Part shown: positions 1 to 13,104 of the stretch, piece by piece
Layout: every line of letters starts with the position of its first letter
Numbering within the stretch: position 1 is the first letter of the stretch
DNA from: Clavaria fumosa
Lineage: Eukaryota > Basidiomycota > Agaricomycetes > Agaricales > Clavariaceae
Assembly (NCBI GenBank): GCA_951802425.1
Contig: OX637804.1
Coordinates: 310,001-374,000, forward strand
Direction: 5' to 3'
DNA: 64,000 bases
Made by a program: the position numbers and the translations under genes
Notes under the pieces: model-generated
Databases searched by the model: none
Seen by the model: only the letters and a program-made list of their open reading frames with translations
What the model was told of the DNA's origin: nothing

Positions 1-1
1 G

Positions 2-1513
2 GACGAAATCGAACAACTACAACGACGACGCACCTGGATCATCGTCGATCGACCCACCGACAAGCCCATCATACCGTGTTGCCCGATATTCAAAGAGAAA
101 CTCGGACCGAATGGCGAGGTCGTAAAACGCAAGGCCCGACTAGTCGCTGGAGGCCACCGGCAGACGAAAGGGATTAACTACGAAGAGACCTTCGCAGCAG
201 CGGCCAAGATGGCCTCCATCCGAACCGTCCTCACACACACAGCAACGTCAGACTGGGAAGTACACCAGATAGACATGGTAGGCGCTTACCTCAACGTGGA
301 AATCGATGAGGAAGTTTACATGGAGGCGCTGCAAGGAGTCTTGAAGGAGGGCAAAGGGGACAAAGTCTGCAAGCTGATGAAAGGACTATACAGTTTAAAA
401 CAGTCAGGACAGCTATGGCACCGGAAGATGACAAACACCTTTGCCAACCTTGGCTTCCACGCTTCCAGGCTCGACGCATCAGTATTCATCAGAAAGCAGG
501 GCAAAGACGTGATGGTAGTCCCAGTTGCGACAGATGACATGACAGTTGCAGGGAGCTCACTCGACATCATGGAAAGATTCAAGGCAGAATTCGGTGCACG
601 GTTTGAAATTACCGACTCTGGCAAGATCAGCTGGCTCCTAGGTTTTGAAATTCGAAGAGACCGGGCCGCACACATGATAGCGATTAACCAACGCCTCTAT
701 ATCAAGACCATCGTGAAGAGGTTTAGACTGGAGGATGCGGCACTGACATACACGCCGATGGAGCCCAGCGCACAGTACACGAGGGACCAATGCCCAAGAG
801 AAGCAATCAACGCTCCGTACCAGGAGGCGTGTGGGAGCGTACTATGGGCTGCGGTGATCAGCAGGCCTGACATTCAATTTGCAGTGGGAATACTCGCACG
901 ATTCACCCAAAACCCTGGTGAAGTTCATTGGAAGGCCATCAAACGAGTAATAAAGTACCTTCACACGTCACGGAACCTCTGGCTAACCATAGGAGGCGCT
1001 AACGGGACCTATGAAGCATACGCCAACGCAGACTGGGCATCGCAACCGGACCGGCACTCCATTTCGGGGTACGCGCTCATTATGGGATGTGGCGCAGTAA
1101 CATGGAGTTCGAAGCGGCAGCCCCTCATCGCACTATCGAGCGTCAAGGCCGAATACATCGCGGCGGCACATGCGGCCAAGGAGGCCTGTTGGTTCAGGGC
1201 TTTCCTGGACGAGATTGGGAGGGATCCGCACGTACCGATTCCGTTCAGATGCGATAACCAGTCAACAATTGCGCTATGCCAGGACAATAAATTCCATGCT
1301 CGAACCAAGCACATCGATATCTGCTATCATTTCATGCATGAGGCAGTCGAGAATGAAAAGATCCAAGTGTTGTACATACCCACGGACGAGAATCTCGCCG
1401 ACATCCTAACCAAGCCCCTCGCACAGTACAAGTTTGAATATTTCTCGGGCTCGAGTACGTTTGAGGGGGAGTGTTGCATATTCGGTATAAGGATAGGTCG
1501 GAGTTTCATTTAG
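2..1513 (+). pseudogene. Ty1/copia pol, reverse transcriptase-RNase H end
   Basis: This is the C-terminal part of a Ty1/copia polyprotein. The reading frame is open from base 2, so the gene enters from outside the window. Upstream of the first internal Met it reads a copia RT start (TWIIVD, then KARLVAGGHRQTKGINYEETF). RT motifs follow: QIDMVGAYLN, LYSLKQSGQLWH and the catalytic box at 527-538, which reads ATDD instead of YVDD. RNase H follows with NADWASQPDRHSISGY, WSSKRQ, LSSVKAEYIAA and DILTKPL. The frame runs about 40 bases past the polypurine tract into the LTR, so the native stop seems lost. Integrase and gag lie outside the window. A relic is more likely than an active copy. Confidence 0.9.
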
Positions 1514-1600
1514 ACTTTTTTACTGTAGCGCGTCGGACCACTACACTTCTCAGTATTGAAGAATACTGAGATACAGTTTATCTTCTTGGTCTCTTAGCCG
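1472..1600 (+). repeat. copia 3' LTR, right end undefined
   Basis: A polypurine tract (gagggggag) at 1463-1471 is followed directly by TGTTGCATA, the usual LTR start. No second LTR is in the window, so the right boundary cannot be fixed; the end given is only a guess. Confidence 0.5.
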
Positions 1601-2253
1601 ATCTATTAGGGAGAAATCTCTATAGATACTCACTGAGAAATTGTTTCATTAGAATGCTGGAATTGCTCCCCAAGATGTTGAATTGATAGGTCACTGATGC
1701 ATAGAGAAAGATAGCAAGCTTCTCTTCCATTGAGATCCATTTTGATGGTCTCATTCCACATTCCTCCAGTGTGATGACCAACTGCTGGAACACATGCACA
1801 TGCACTCCCAATTCAGTATGGATTCACTCAGGATGGCCATTCAAAAGCTCTTGAACCCAACCTTCACCACTGAGGACAGAAGTATGGTATGGCTGCTTTG
1901 AAACAAGGGGTGTGACAACTGAGGCAGCACCTGCAACAACAGCATTGACAAAGATGCCTGCTGCTTGAGCAAAGCGAAGACGGTGCTGGTGGTGGTTCAT
2001 CACTGAAGTTTATCTACACATATAAGCTTCGGACATGATGGGACACCACTGCGCAATGTGCGCTTACATAATGTCACGCTTGACCAAAAATCTGGACCAT
2101 GGTCTCAGATTTTTGGCAACCGAACAGGCCCTAAGTACTACATCCTGGTCCAAAGAAGAAAGGTATGTTAAAAAGCTTTAGTTTTCAGTGTGAGGACTGA
2201 GAGAGCAGAGAGACTGTGAGCACAACTTGGTCTAATCGGGCACCATAGCAAAC
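1601..2253. other. no gene seen
   Basis: Moderately AT-rich DNA between the copia end and a gypsy scrap. Short frames occur on both strands but none has recognisable motifs. It is probably LTR or untranslated retroelement sequence. Confidence 0.4.
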
Positions 2254-2780
2254 TCATGATTGCCATTGGCAGCGCCAGCCCCAGAGCTCCCAAACATCCG
2301 GACCATCCAGCACATGCGGTTGAGCAAACTCGATTGACTTGTCAATTGGTCTAACCTCTCGATTCTTCAACTCTTCCTTGTCATAGCCTTCATCCAAGAC
2401 AATGACCACAGATAGACAATCAGTTTGATCAGCTGGAGGATGGTCATAGGAGAAAATCACAGTGACGGCGTAGTCCGAGGCATCCGTTTCGACTATAAGC
2501 AGAGCTCCAGGGATGAAGTGCAAGAGGATCAGAGCAGTGGAGAACACTGTTTTTAGAGAGTCGAAAGCAGAATGGCAGTCATCAGACCAAAGCCACAGGA
2601 TGTTTTTTTGTGTGAGGCTGGTCATCGGGGCAATGATCTTGGAGTATCCATGGATGAAGTGGTGGTAGAAATTGACAAATCTGAGGAAGGACTGTATGTC
2701 TTTGACCTTCTGTGGAGTAGGCCAATCCTGTATAGCTTTAACTTTAGCCATGTCCATAGAAAGTTCAGCTGGAGATAAAA
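2254..2780 (-). pseudogene. Ty3/gypsy RT thumb-RNase H fragment
   Basis: Reading leftward from 2780, the frame gives ILSPAELSMDMAKVKAIQDW and then FLRFVNFYHHFI, the connection between RT and RNase H in Ty3/gypsy elements. A degenerate RNase H start follows (LIVETDASDYAV). The N-terminal RT is missing: the frame is cut at 2780, exactly where the LTR of the next element begins. The C-terminal part (after about 2430) no longer resembles RNase H. The family differs from elements A, B and D. It is the interrupted target of the element to its right. Confidence 0.8.
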
Positions 2781-3350
2781 TGTCAGTCCAGGTTCCTCAC
2801 AGAGAGTGTAAGGGGAAGTAACTCGATTTCAACATGAAGAACTACTGCTATTACATGGGCACTATATATACAAGGAGAGGGGGCTGTGCGGTGTGTGTGA
2901 GTCATGATGATGAGAGCGAGGCTACGCACACTGAGTTGCGAGGTATAGGGGAGGTGGATTAGGGTAAATGAGATGCTAAAATAGGAAGGTGGTGGGGAGG
3001 CACAGATGGGGAGCACAGACAAGGGGAATGCTTGGCACAGGCTCAGCTGCCCAAGGGGAGACCTCAACTAAGCCCGATTAAGATAGATTGATTGATGGAG
3101 GCTGTCAGTACTGCTGTTGTGGATCCACCTCCATCACGAATTGCAAAGCATGGGAAAGGCCAGGAAATGTGGGTGGGGACACATGATGGGTGCCTATAGT
3201 GAACCCATAGGCGGTGGTGTAGGGTCACAGTGATGTGGCAAAGGTCACAAGTAGGCTTCCAAGTCACGTGACTTCATGTTTGTCTCTCGTTGCTGGTCTG
3301 TGGAACACTCTTGGGTTCAGTGGTGGTGGCTTATGTAAGCAATCTTGACA
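2781..3350 (-). repeat. 3' LTR of the recombinant element (B family, diverged)
   Basis: It runs TGTCAGTCC to CTTGACA and aligns along its length with the two B-family LTRs at 35118 and 41138, with many differences. Immediately to its right, on the minus strand, lies the purine tract gaggaggggg expected before a 3' LTR. The left flank is the broken gypsy RT fragment. Confidence 0.85.
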
Positions 3351-3361
3351 TGGCCCCCTCC

Positions 3362-5074
3362 TCAAGGCTGGGTGTCTCGACTGGCTAGCTTTGCTTTCTC
3401 TGGATGCTTGAGGAAGAAGTTGCAGAGCAGGAGTGTGACATTGGTGAGGTTCTGACAGGGTTCCCAAGTGTTCTCTTCAACTGGATATCCTAGCCATTTC
3501 ACCAGGTATTTTACTCCTTGTCCTGCTTTCTTCACATCCAGTATTTCCTCAACGTCATATTCCAGGTGGTCATCATTGATGGTGGGAGGGGGAGGAGGCA
3601 GTCAGGACTGAGAAGCAAAAGAAGGAGGGATGTATGGGGTCAGGAGGAGCTCATTGAACATGTTGTGGATGTGCCAGGCTGGGGGTAATTTGAGGTGGTA
3701 TCCTGCTGGCCCTATCTTTTCGATGATAGCAAAAGGTCCAGCATGCTTATTGTCGAGCTGCTTGTTGGGGCAGTCCATTTTCAGGTTCCGTGTGTCAAGC
3801 CATACAAGATCTCCTTTCCCATACTCATGGCTGGGTCACTTCCCACCATCATAGCTCCTTTTCATTGCCAGTGCTGCTTTCTCCATAGCCTCCTTGGCAG
3901 CCCACCGCGACTCTTCCAACTTAGCCATCCACTTGTCTGTGGCTGGATTCACCTCTGTCCAGGGATGGATTCCTCCATTCCATGGATGTTGCCCATGGTC
4001 CAGGAAAAAGGGAGTGTAGCCAGTTGCAGAATGTTCCCAGTTGTTCAGTGCAAATTCCACAGTGCTCAGCCACTTGGCCCAATCGTCCTGGAGATGGTCA
4101 ACGTATCCCCATAGGTAGATCTCGATCTCCTGGTTTACTCGCTCTGTTTGTCCATCAGGTTGGGGGTGGAAGGCAGTACTCGGGTTTGCCTTTATCCCAA
4201 TCATGCAGTAAAACTCTCTCATAAACCTTGAGACGAACTGTGGTCCATGGTCGCTGATGACTTTCTGAGGGATACTGTGGTTCCGGAATACTCAGTCACG
4301 CAAAATCCTCGCCACTCCTAGACTCATCAGGTCAAACCCAATTGCTTTGATGAGTGTCTGTTTGGTGAACTTGTCAACAATGATGAGGATGGAATCAAAC
4401 CCGCAGGATTGTGGTAGCAGTCCCACTATATCCCAGCTGATCACTGACCATGGTCCATTTGGCACTGGGTGTAGATACAGGGGGGTGGCACATTTGGTCT
4501 GGTCAGGTTTGGTTCTCTGGCAGCCCTCACATCCAGTCACATAACACTCCATGTCCTTCACCATCTCTGGCCACCAGTAGGACTTGAGTACCACAGCTTT
4601 CATTTTCTTGGCTCCAGGGTGCCCTGCGATGGGGAGGTCATGCTCATAGTTGAGTACCACCTCATGCACGACAGGGGGTATCCACATGGAGCTGCCCTTC
4701 CACCATAGTCCAAAGCAATCTCGCATCCAGCTGTTGTCGAGCTCCTCGGGCTTCGTGACATGTTCCGGCTCTCTGCCCTTTCCTTTTGATGGCCCGGCCT
4801 TCTCGAACGATGGCACCTCACCAGTGACTTGGCATGTTGTGGCGCCCTCCTCGTGGCGATTGCCACGTGTCGACAGCACTTCGGACCTAACGCCATTGTC
4901 AGGGGCCAGTGACGCCACGTCAGCCCTTAGCGGGAGTTCACTGCTGGGCTTGACAGAGGGTCCTATTCCCTCTGGCTGCGCGATGCCTGTGTCACGCAGA
5001 GGTCCTACCAAGGGAGGAGTTTCTCCTCCCTTCCTGTTGTTCTTTTTCTGCACAGCTATACGGGGGTGACCCAT
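3362..5074 (-). pseudogene. Chimeric ORF: D-type Gag N-terminus fused to B-type integrase-chromodomain
   Basis: From the Met at 5074 down to about 4775 the protein matches the Gag N-terminus of element D (MGHPRIAVQKKNNRKGGETP). It then switches in frame to the B-family RNase H/integrase linker and integrase (EELDNSWMRDCFGLWW). The HHCC zinc finger is present (HPGAKKMKAVV, then CEGCQRTKPDQTK), followed by the core with DIVGLLP and the integrase C-terminus and chromodomain (EYDVEEILDVKK, WLGYPVEENTWEP). Protease, RT and RNase H are absent. Two TGA codons, near 4292 and 3836, interrupt one otherwise continuous frame; at both places element B has CGA. The element is dead. Confidence 0.85.
4765..4782. 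other. recombination junction between two retrotransposon families
   Basis: To the right, the minus-strand sequence follows D Gag (aaagggcag). To the left it follows element B (ggaacatgtcacgaa). The two parents share only a few bases here (about agagc), so the switch used microhomology at most. Confidence 0.7.
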
Positions 5075-5112
5075 TTTTAACCACACTCATTGTGTTGAAG
5101 GTTCAAAAAAGT

Positions 5113-5338
5113 TGTAATACTTTCTAGCCCTCAAAAGAACTGGACTCAACAGTATATTGAGTGTTATAGTTCTGAGTAGAGGGATCTGCCCTCTGTGTAC
5201 AGTCACAATGCAGTATATATAGGCGAGCGGCCCTCTAGGGGCCACTGATGTAAGCATAGCCAAAGCGGCTATGCTAGTAGACTATTATGGTATATAGCTT
5301 ATGTAATGATAGGAACAGAAAAGGCCTATAGCCTTACA
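5113..5338 (-). repeat. 5' LTR of D type
   Basis: This 226 bp copy matches, in inverse orientation, the 226 bp LTR at 24305-24530. Both have a TGTAAGGCTATAGGCC start and a TTACA end. It sits at the 5' end of the chimeric element, whose 3' LTR belongs to family B. Confidence 0.88.
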
Positions 5339-5855
5339 CTCACTGTATGGTAGACTTGATATTGACACACCTTTGGTTTAAGCTTGTGGCCATAATGCCC
5401 TTGAGCTTTGAACCTATGTGATTGATAGGTCTTGTCTCACTAAGTGGCTCAACAATACTTCTTTCTTCTAATTTGTCCTCTGCACTTGCACACTACTCAT
5501 GCAACTAAGTATTTTCCAACTTGTCAATTTCTCATCTACTTGTCTTTAGAAACTCCTTTAGGTTCCATCAAGACACCAGCTCATGTCCTACAAACTTGCA
5601 ACTACCCTTGTAATACTCACAATTACCCCTGTAATACTTGTGCATTTGCTTCAAGACCAAGTATTCTTGGTTATACTTAACAGTTGAGGTGATCCCCATG
5701 AGGATAGCTTCCAGAGTCACTTCATAGCCAACTATCATTATTACATCAATGGCACAGGCCCTAACAGATGACCCACACAAAGAGTTAAATGAGGAGGCAA
5801 CTCAGGAGCTTCTGGGGGAACTCTGAGTTGCAACTATGAACCAACCCCCATACTC
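5339..5855. other. no gene seen
   Basis: AT-rich sequence with only short frames and no recognisable motif; probably decayed transposon DNA. Confidence 0.4.
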
Positions 5856-6291
5856 ATGGCCATGACTAATTCCTTCTCCTCCCAGCTTACTTGTGACTTT
5901 TCTAATACTCCTATTGCTTCTCAGTCCTCCCAATCCTTCCTCATAAAAACACAAATCCCAGATTTTGGCTCAATTCCCTTAAATACTCTTGTTGATTGCA
6001 GCACATCAATGAACTTCATTGATTTTGTACTTGTGAACACCTGTCCTAACATTGTTAATTCTGCTCCAACAACCTCTACTGCTTCAATATTTTGACAGAA
6101 GTTCCTCCAGTTCCAACATTACCCACTATGTCCTTGTAAATACCAAATTCCCTGATGACACCATTCAACCCATCAAATTCCTCATCACCAAAATACTGAT
6201 ATTAGGATTAGTCTCAATACCTAACAAGTGTCTAAACACCATAAGTAAAGATATAGAGACATCAACAAATGTACTCACATCTCAGTATTAG
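5856..6291 (+). pseudogene. Ty3/gypsy protease remnant
   Basis: Two overlapping frames, shifted near 6090, together resemble the retropepsin of Tf1-like gypsy elements. The first gives LNTLVDCSTSMNFID, with the active-site DSG/A replaced by DCS. The second gives SSSSSNITHYVLVNTKFPDD and IQPIKFLITKI, the beta-strand part that normally precedes VLG.WL. No Gag or RT flanks it. This is an old fragment, assigned by pattern only. Confidence 0.5.
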
Positions 6292-6762
6292 GAAAAATAC
6301 TGACTATTCTCATACTGAATATACAACACCCACCTGGCAACCTTGAGGAGAATGATAAGATTGTTGAGCAATCCTGCAGCTTGCTTCTTGTCATAAATCC
6401 TCACTCATTTGGTGTTTTCTCTCATAGGTGATGGTTGTAGGATTTATCCAGCACAGGGAGGCTTTTTTTAAAAAAAGAAAAAGCTTTCCCAAGAGCCCTA
6501 TCTATTACTGTATCTCCTATGACCAACTGCAGGAACTAATTTTAGTTTACTGGATATCAAGCACACCATTCTCCACCATGGAAGCCAAGGATGATGTGAT
6601 AAAGAAGCATTTTTGGTCTTTGCAGCAACCTGGAGGGTGGGAGGATTTGGTGTCAAAAATGGGCTAGTCCATCATTGTTTGTTATTTGCGATTTGATCGT
6701 CCCGTGAGTATAAAAAACGCCGTGTTCATTTGAGACTCAGCCCCCTCGCTCAACAGCTCACC
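6292..6762. other. intergenic, 5' flank of the PLAC8 gene
   Basis: A frame at 6428-6667 (79 codons) has no recognisable domain and is not called. A TATA-like agtataaaaaacg near 6708-6720, about 50 bp upstream of the ATG, is a possible promoter element for the next gene. Confidence 0.4.
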
Positions 6763-7378
6763 ATGGCCTATCAAAACGTACAGCCTGGATTCCAGGCTCC
6801 CATGGCTTTCCCCAATCCTAGAAATGCTAAAGGTCAAGATATGTCATCGGGCGAAAGATCATGGAATCGGGGTATTTGTGGTTGTAATGAAAGTTGCAGT
6901 ACTTGTGCGTTTCTGCTTCCTCCGCAATCTAAAAAATCTTAGCTGCCTCTTCTCCTCTAAGTTTGCCTCGCGTGCGTGTGCCCGTGCATCTCTTACGGTA
7001 GAATCCGTGCTCGTTTCAAGCTTCTTTCGAATAATCCCCCCACCCCCAACCCCGACGCCTCTTGCGCCCCGGGCGATTGTTGCTTCTATTATCTCGCTGC
7101 TATGTGCTACCTCAGCCCCTGCCTCCAGGTGAGTTCCTCTTTCCTCACTTGAGCCTTTCTCCCCTATTTCTCTCTCTTCTGTGCTTTCATTCGTCATTGT
7201 TTACATGCTTCGGCAGTGCCAGTCCCGTTCTGACATCCGTAATCGCTATAAAATTCGAGGCGGGCAATGTGGAGATTGTTGTACGAGTTGTTTTTGCACG
7301 CCGTGCGATCTTACTCAGCAGAGTCTCGAACTCGGAGACGAAGAGGCGGTTCTCTCTCAAGGTCAGGCAAAGGCGTAG
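6763..7378 (+). CDS. PLAC8-family cysteine-rich protein
   Basis: Three exons, 6763-6904, 6962-7128 and 7217-7378, with introns of 57 and 88 bp (gtgcgt...ctaag; gtgagt...ggcag), give 156 residues. The start ATG lies in a good context (caccATGG). The spliced protein shows the PLAC8 pattern: WNRGICGCNESCSTFC, then CVCPCISYGR, then GDCCFYY and LSPCLQ, and finally RSDIRNRYKIRGGQCGDCC with CFCTPCDLTQQSLEL. The family comprises small cysteine-rich membrane-associated proteins; in plants some affect metal resistance or organ size, and the fungal role is unknown. The start and splice sites are inferred from frame and motif continuity. Confidence 0.9.
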
Positions 7379-8489
7379 TTACTTCGAAGCGTCAGAGCGA
7401 CGTGGCCGTCTGCTGGCGCTGGAATTGTCGCGTGAAATATGTATATGCCAACTTTGCTTCAGAACCGTGTGATTCAGATTCCTCTCGCTGCAGTCAGCGC
7501 GGAGAAATGGAGCTTACACAGTTTCGAGTGACATGCCTAAGTCTAGTGCACTAAATGGTAAGCATAAATTTGATGCAGGGCACTTGCCTGAATGACGTTT
7601 TTGAATCATTATCTAGCACATTAGGTGTATCAAAACCCAGTAGAGAAATGCTACAAGAAAGGTGTCCCCCAATGTGAAGGCAGAAGTAGAGGTGAGTGAA
7701 GCAAGCTTAGAAGGGAAGAGTGTGGGAATGGGTGTTAGGAGGGTGTTCATGGTCAGGATGGTGTTCATGTCCTTGAGTGGAGAGGTGTGGTCAGCATGCA
7801 ACATAGGTGAGAGCTGTGTCTATGAAAGGGACATAGGGATGTGTGAGGAAGTTAACTATTCTGTTACCCATGTGCTCCAAAACTGTTACAGCAGGCATCA
7901 GCCAAGAGTCCAAAGGTGGGGCAAAGGGGGGATGATGCCTTGGGCAAAGACTTAGGGTAGACAAGGGGAGGAATCAATTATTTCAAGTCTGGGGACCTAC
8001 AGTCTACCGATAGGCTGGTTAAATACATGAAAGTGTCAAATCTACATAAAACAAGGCAACAGAAAATGTAAGGCTTTGAGGAGCAAGGAGAAGGGCTAAG
8101 CAATGCCAAGCTATGCCTAAGACAAAGCAACAGAAGGCCAGGAGTCAACTACAACCATATGAATGCATAGGTATACACAGCAGGCTCTCAAACAAAGCAA
8201 CAAAGTAACAGCTAGGGGCAAGTCATCAGGAAAAGTGCGAAGTGACTTATTATTACTTAACTTTACTTAGCCATCTTAAATGTGTGATTAAGACTATCAA
8301 GACAGTCCTAGATGACAAAGTTGTCTTGGGGATGTCTTAATTTTTTTATAAATAATGGAATCTAAGACATGGTAAGTATAACCAAGTAGCCAAGATTATA
8401 AGCACCAGATGAAAATAGTACTAAGAGCAAAAAGCCATAGTATAAGAGCTCAAGTGCTATGCTTAAGAAAACATCTGTCCTAAGACTGT

Positions 8490-8840
8490 CCAAGCATTAA
8501 GATAATATCTTTCATAAGACCATCCAGAAGTTGAGATGTAATTTTAAGAAATGGTTTCACCCAATCCAAGACCAAATAAGATGGCTAGATGACAAGCTTT
8601 GAATTTAAGAAAGTATCTTTTCTAAGACCATCCAGATGTAATTACAAAGAGGAGGGTGCCACCCAATCCAAGACTAAATAAGGTGGCAAGTACAGCTCCA
8701 TCTTTCTCAAGATGACAAGATCTAAACCTAAGAAAATAACTTTGTTAAGACCATCTAGATATTAAGGTAATATCTTTTCTAAGACCATTCAGATATTAAG
8801 ATGTAATTCAATGAAGTGGTGCACCCAAGCCATTGATGCC
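8490..8840. repeat. degenerate tandem array
   Basis: The phrases tcttttctaagaccatccag, attaagatgtaatt and cacccaatccaagac recur several times in the same order, with a spacing of roughly 60-130 bp and many differences. It is an old minisatellite-like array. Confidence 0.6.
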
Positions 8841-9029
8841 AAGACCAAGAAGATGACCAGCAGAGTCTTAATCAAATGTCTTAAAATGACTTAATCTGCT
8901 GCATCAGGAAACATCAAATTTTCTTAACCAAACATAGCTGAACTTAGCCAGCTTATAGCACCTTAGCCAGCTTGACACAAGTAGCTACATATCAAACAGG
9001 ACAGCTAAGATGGCTAAGATGTATAAGAC

Positions 9030-9155
9030 AAGCTGCCACTGCCATTGCCACCACCATCACCACTGCTACCTCTATTGCCACTGCTGCCACCACTGTCACT
9101 GCTTTGCCACTACTGCTGTATTTCTGCCACCATCACTGCTTTGCTGCTGATGCTG
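9030..9155. repeat. imperfect triplet repeat (CCA/GCT/CTG rich)
   Basis: A run of gccactgcc, accaccatc and tgctgctg words. The frame through it would be Ala/Thr low complexity without domains, so it is treated as repeat. Confidence 0.6.
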
Positions 9156-10078
9156 CTGTTGCTGTTGGTCTTAGAATGAATGTTGTCTTAGGTGTAGTGC
9201 TTGAGCACCCTTATGGCCAAAGATCCCCACAGTGCAGTCAAAGTTCAGTCCAAACTGGTCACTGAATCCAAACTTTGGTTCAGTCCTCAGATGTTCACTT
9301 CCTCACCTGAACTGAACTTGCAGTTCAGTTCTGGGATGCAGACAGCACCCTGGCAAAGAATTCCCACAATGAGCTTATGTTGTGGGCTGATACCCTTGTT
9401 GAGATCCAGATTATTTGGGTCCAGATTATTTGGGTCTAGCATCCCAGAGCTGGTTTCCATGAGAGGAGCAAGGCAGGAGCTCCCACAGCCCTTCCCTTTG
9501 GTAGAACAGTAGAACTTGCCTCTTTGCCAACCAGATCTGGGGGCACTGAAGAATTGTGGGTATTGACCATACTAGCCATGACCCTACAGGAACCCAGACA
9601 AAATTGCTATAAAAAATTTACTGGAAGGGGTGTGGAGTGCCCTAATTGAGGTGTGAGTAGATGGACTAGGAAAAGCTGACTATTGTCAGCAGAACCCTTG
9701 CTTGAATAATAGACATGAATAAGGCATAAGACTGCATTATACAGCACAACCAATTAACATTAGATACCAAATCAGTGGTTTGATTATTATGTCTCACAGT
9801 CACACATAGACCCACACAAGAAGTATGTTTCAAACATATTTGTGATATGAGTTAGGGGCACAATTATGGGGGTACAAGAACCCTTGCAAGCAGGGAATGG
9901 ATAAGGGAAAGGAGCACCGGATTGGAGTTGGAATTCTGGCTTTGTTTGAGATATTGGTCTCAAGCCCGTCCCTTGTTGAGACCATGCAAAAGAGAAACAA
10001 AAAAGAAAAAAGAAAAGGTATTTGTCAGGTGATGACAGCGGCCGCCAGAAGAGCCTCCTCCACCTTCGCCATTCCAGG

Positions 10079-12252
<2,174 letters not shown>

Positions 12253-13104
12253 AAATTTGCCGTGCCTTGTTTTGTTACTTAACTGTGAGATTCCCATCTT
12301 TTTTTTTTTTTCCGTTCAGGGCTTACTGTAATAATGATGTCCACAGAGAATCTGCCCAGTTTGTACGCGAAGATGTTAGAGCCTCGTACGCGTCTCTGTA
12401 TGTGTGTGTTCTGAAGACAAAGATATGTGTGTATGTATGTATGTATGTATGTACTCTAAGGAGGGTTGAACAGCAGCCGCTCAATGAAATAGCAAATGAA
12501 ACCTGACGCGGCCTGACGTGTAGACAGGTCGTCCCTCGCAACGAAAGGAACGGGTGTGGGAGGAGTGCACAAGGGTCAATTAATCCCTTCCTTTGGCGCC
12601 TTCTCGAAACCCGAGAAAAACGCGCTAACGTGATTCAAAATCAGGGAGAGATTTCATTCTTCATTTCGTTACATCTACATATCAGGTAGTGGGTAACCCC
12701 GGTTTATCCCGGTTTTTCTCGCGCTCTGACACGGGTGGTAAAAAGACGAAAATGTAAAAGGACATGCGTATACAGTACAAGGGCGGAACCGCGAGAGGTG
12801 TTGTTGCGGGAAGGAGGTTACTGTAAAGCGACTAAAGTGCAGCCGCCCATGCGCGACCAGTTCGTTTCTTGTGAATATGCCTATTTCTTATTATTGTAAG
12901 TCCACAAGTGTCCATCAATGTACCCGAGAGCGACCACCCTCTTCCATTGTTGTAACGGGAGGGGTGGAAGGGGGCTTTGTTGTATGCATGTGAACACGTG
13001 TGAGGGAGGACGGAAGAGACCAATCGAGTGAAAGCAAGGGAAAAAAAAGGGAAAGGGACGTGAAGCACCGGGAGTGAAAGAGAGTAGAGGCATCAACACC
13101 ACCA
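12253..13104. other. convergent 3' intergenic region
   Basis: It lies between the 3' ends of PGI1 and the ammonium transporter. It contains a 12-base T run (12300-12311) and a tatg microsatellite. No gene was recognised. Confidence 0.6.
12424..12452. repeat. (TGTA)n microsatellite
   Basis: Five consecutive tatg/tgta units preceded by tgtgtg. Confidence 0.8.

Larger units (their letters stand above)
7379..10078. other. long intergenic region, no gene seen
   Basis: Mostly AT-rich. It holds a degenerate repeat array (8490-8840) and a triplet-rich tract (9030-9155). At 9230-9340 a cluster of ggttcagtcc-like words recalls the interior of the hAT MITE at 28246, but no terminal repeats were found. 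At 9403-9436 an 18 bp phrase (ccagattatttgggtc) is directly repeated. No protein motif was recognised. Confidence 0.5.

Noticed and set aside
8972..9265. ORF through the triplet-rich tract at 9.0-9.2 kb
   Set aside because: Low-complexity Ala/Thr translation of a simple repeat with no flanking exons.
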